Below are positions 5,780 through 6,464 of a stretch of DNA of 6,464 bases, piece after piece. The stretch covers positions 1 to 6,464 of the forward strand of contig CALXXB010000064.1 of assembly GCA_944392525.1 (NCBI GenBank), given 5' to 3'. The notes under the pieces were generated by a model, which saw only the letters and a list, made by a program, of their open reading frames with translations, made no database searches and had not been told where the DNA came from. Origin of the DNA: an uncultured Clostridia bacterium (lineage in GTDB: Bacteria > Bacillota_A > Clostridia > TANB77 > CAG-508). Every line of letters begins with the position of its first letter. Positions within the stretch are counted from its first letter, which is position 1. Position numbers and translations under genes: made by a program.

Positions 5780-6464
5780 TGCCTTACAATGTAAAAGAAG
5801 TAGTAGCAAATAAACCTTCAAGATTTACATCAGGACATAGAATGTGTGCTGGTTGTGGAGCTCCACCAGCAGCTAGAATGATAATGAGAGCTTTAAAACC
5901 AGAAGATCATGCAGTAGTTGCAGTAGCAACAGGATGTATGGAAGTTTCAACATTCATGTATCCATATACTTCATGGACAGATTCATTTATTCATACAGCT
6001 TTTGAATGTGCAGCAGCAACACTTTCAGGAGCAGAAGCAGCATATAAATCTATGAAGAGACAAGGAAAAATAGATAATACAACAAAATTTATTGCATTTG
6101 GTGGAGATGGAGGAACTTATGATATAGGTATCCAAAGTTTATCAGGGGCAATGGAACGTGGACATGATATGGTTTATGTATGTTATGATAATGGTGCATA
6201 TATGAATACAGGTATTCAACGTTCATCAGCAACACCTAAATTTGCTGATACAACAACATCACCAGCAGGAAGTGTTATTCCTGGAAAAATGCAATCAAGA
6301 AAAGATTTAACAACAATAATGGCAGGTCATCACTTACCATATGTTGCTCAAACTGTTGGTTATATGAATTTTAAGGATTTATATGAGAAAGCAGAAAAAG
6401 CAATTTATACAGAAGGACCATGTTTCTTAAATGTATTAGCACCATGCCCAAGAGGATGGGGATA
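5779..6464 (+). CDS. porB: Pyruvate:ferredoxin oxidoreductase, beta subunit (3' truncated by window end)
   Basis: The frame opens at the ATG overlapping the porA stop and stays open for 228 codons to the window edge. The beta subunit normally has about 300 residues, so roughly 70-90 are missing. It binds the TPP diphosphate and the proximal [4Fe-4S] cluster. Visible features are GHRMCAGCGAP with Cys23 and Cys26, TGCMEV with Cys53, the metal/TPP motif GDGGTYDIG (109-117) leading to YDNGAYMNTGIQRS (136-149), and LAPCPRGW with Cys223. These four cysteines match the expected cluster ligands. AAAGGAGG (5761-5768) sits 10 nt upstream, inside porA. All catalytic signatures in the visible part are intact, so the enzyme should be active if the missing end is normal. 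Confidence 0.95.
   Translation, partial: MPYNVKEVVANKPSRFTSGHRMCAGCGAPPAARMIMRALKPEDHAVVAVATGCMEVSTFMYPYTSWTDSFIHTAFECAAATLSGAEAAYKSMKRQGKIDNTTKFIAFGGDGGTYDIGIQSLSGAMERGHDMVYVCYDNGAYMNTGIQRSSATPKFADTTTSPAGSVIPGKMQSRKDLTTIMAGHHLPYVAQTVGYMNFKDLYEKAEKAIYTEGPCFLNVLAPCPRGWG

Overview
This window is a low-G+C, gene-dense stretch (roughly 30% G+C by eye, not counted) with every recognised gene on the + strand. Strong GGAGG-type ribosome binding sites, AGA-dominated arginine codons, an HPr with the regulatory Ser46 and consensus sigma-A promoters point to a Firmicute, most likely a class Clostridia anaerobe. The genus cannot be fixed from this window. TGA ends porG and tryptophan is written TGG, so the standard bacterial code fits.

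Three transcription units lie head to tail. (1) Positions 1-2537 are the end of a phosphotransferase (PTS) operon: the C-terminal part of a fructose-family EIIC permease (cut by the window start), HPr (ptsH) and Enzyme I (ptsI). An intrinsic terminator whose stem includes the ptsI stop codon closes it. (2) Positions 2678-3554 are an independent unit with a strong extended -10 promoter. It encodes a membrane-anchored DUF4230-type protein of unknown function and a 33-residue single-span membrane microprotein, followed by a strong terminator. (3) From 3617 a TTGACA-17-TATACT promoter drives porG-porD-porA-porB, a four-subunit pyruvate:ferredoxin oxidoreductase. The genes overlap or nearly abut (ATGA at porG/porD, a 21-nt gap at porD/porA, TAATG at porA/porB). 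porB runs off the window end.

The two metabolic units connect logically. Enzyme I and HPr carry phosphate from phosphoenolpyruvate (PEP) to incoming sugar and release pyruvate. The Por complex oxidises pyruvate with CoA to acetyl-CoA and CO2 and hands the electrons to ferredoxin. This is the core of fermentative sugar use in a strict anaerobe.

No tRNA, rRNA, CRISPR array, insertion sequence or phage feature is visible. The window is mostly well-understood metabolism. The least explained parts are the DUF4230/microprotein unit with its possible operator elements, and a small pairing element just before ptsI.
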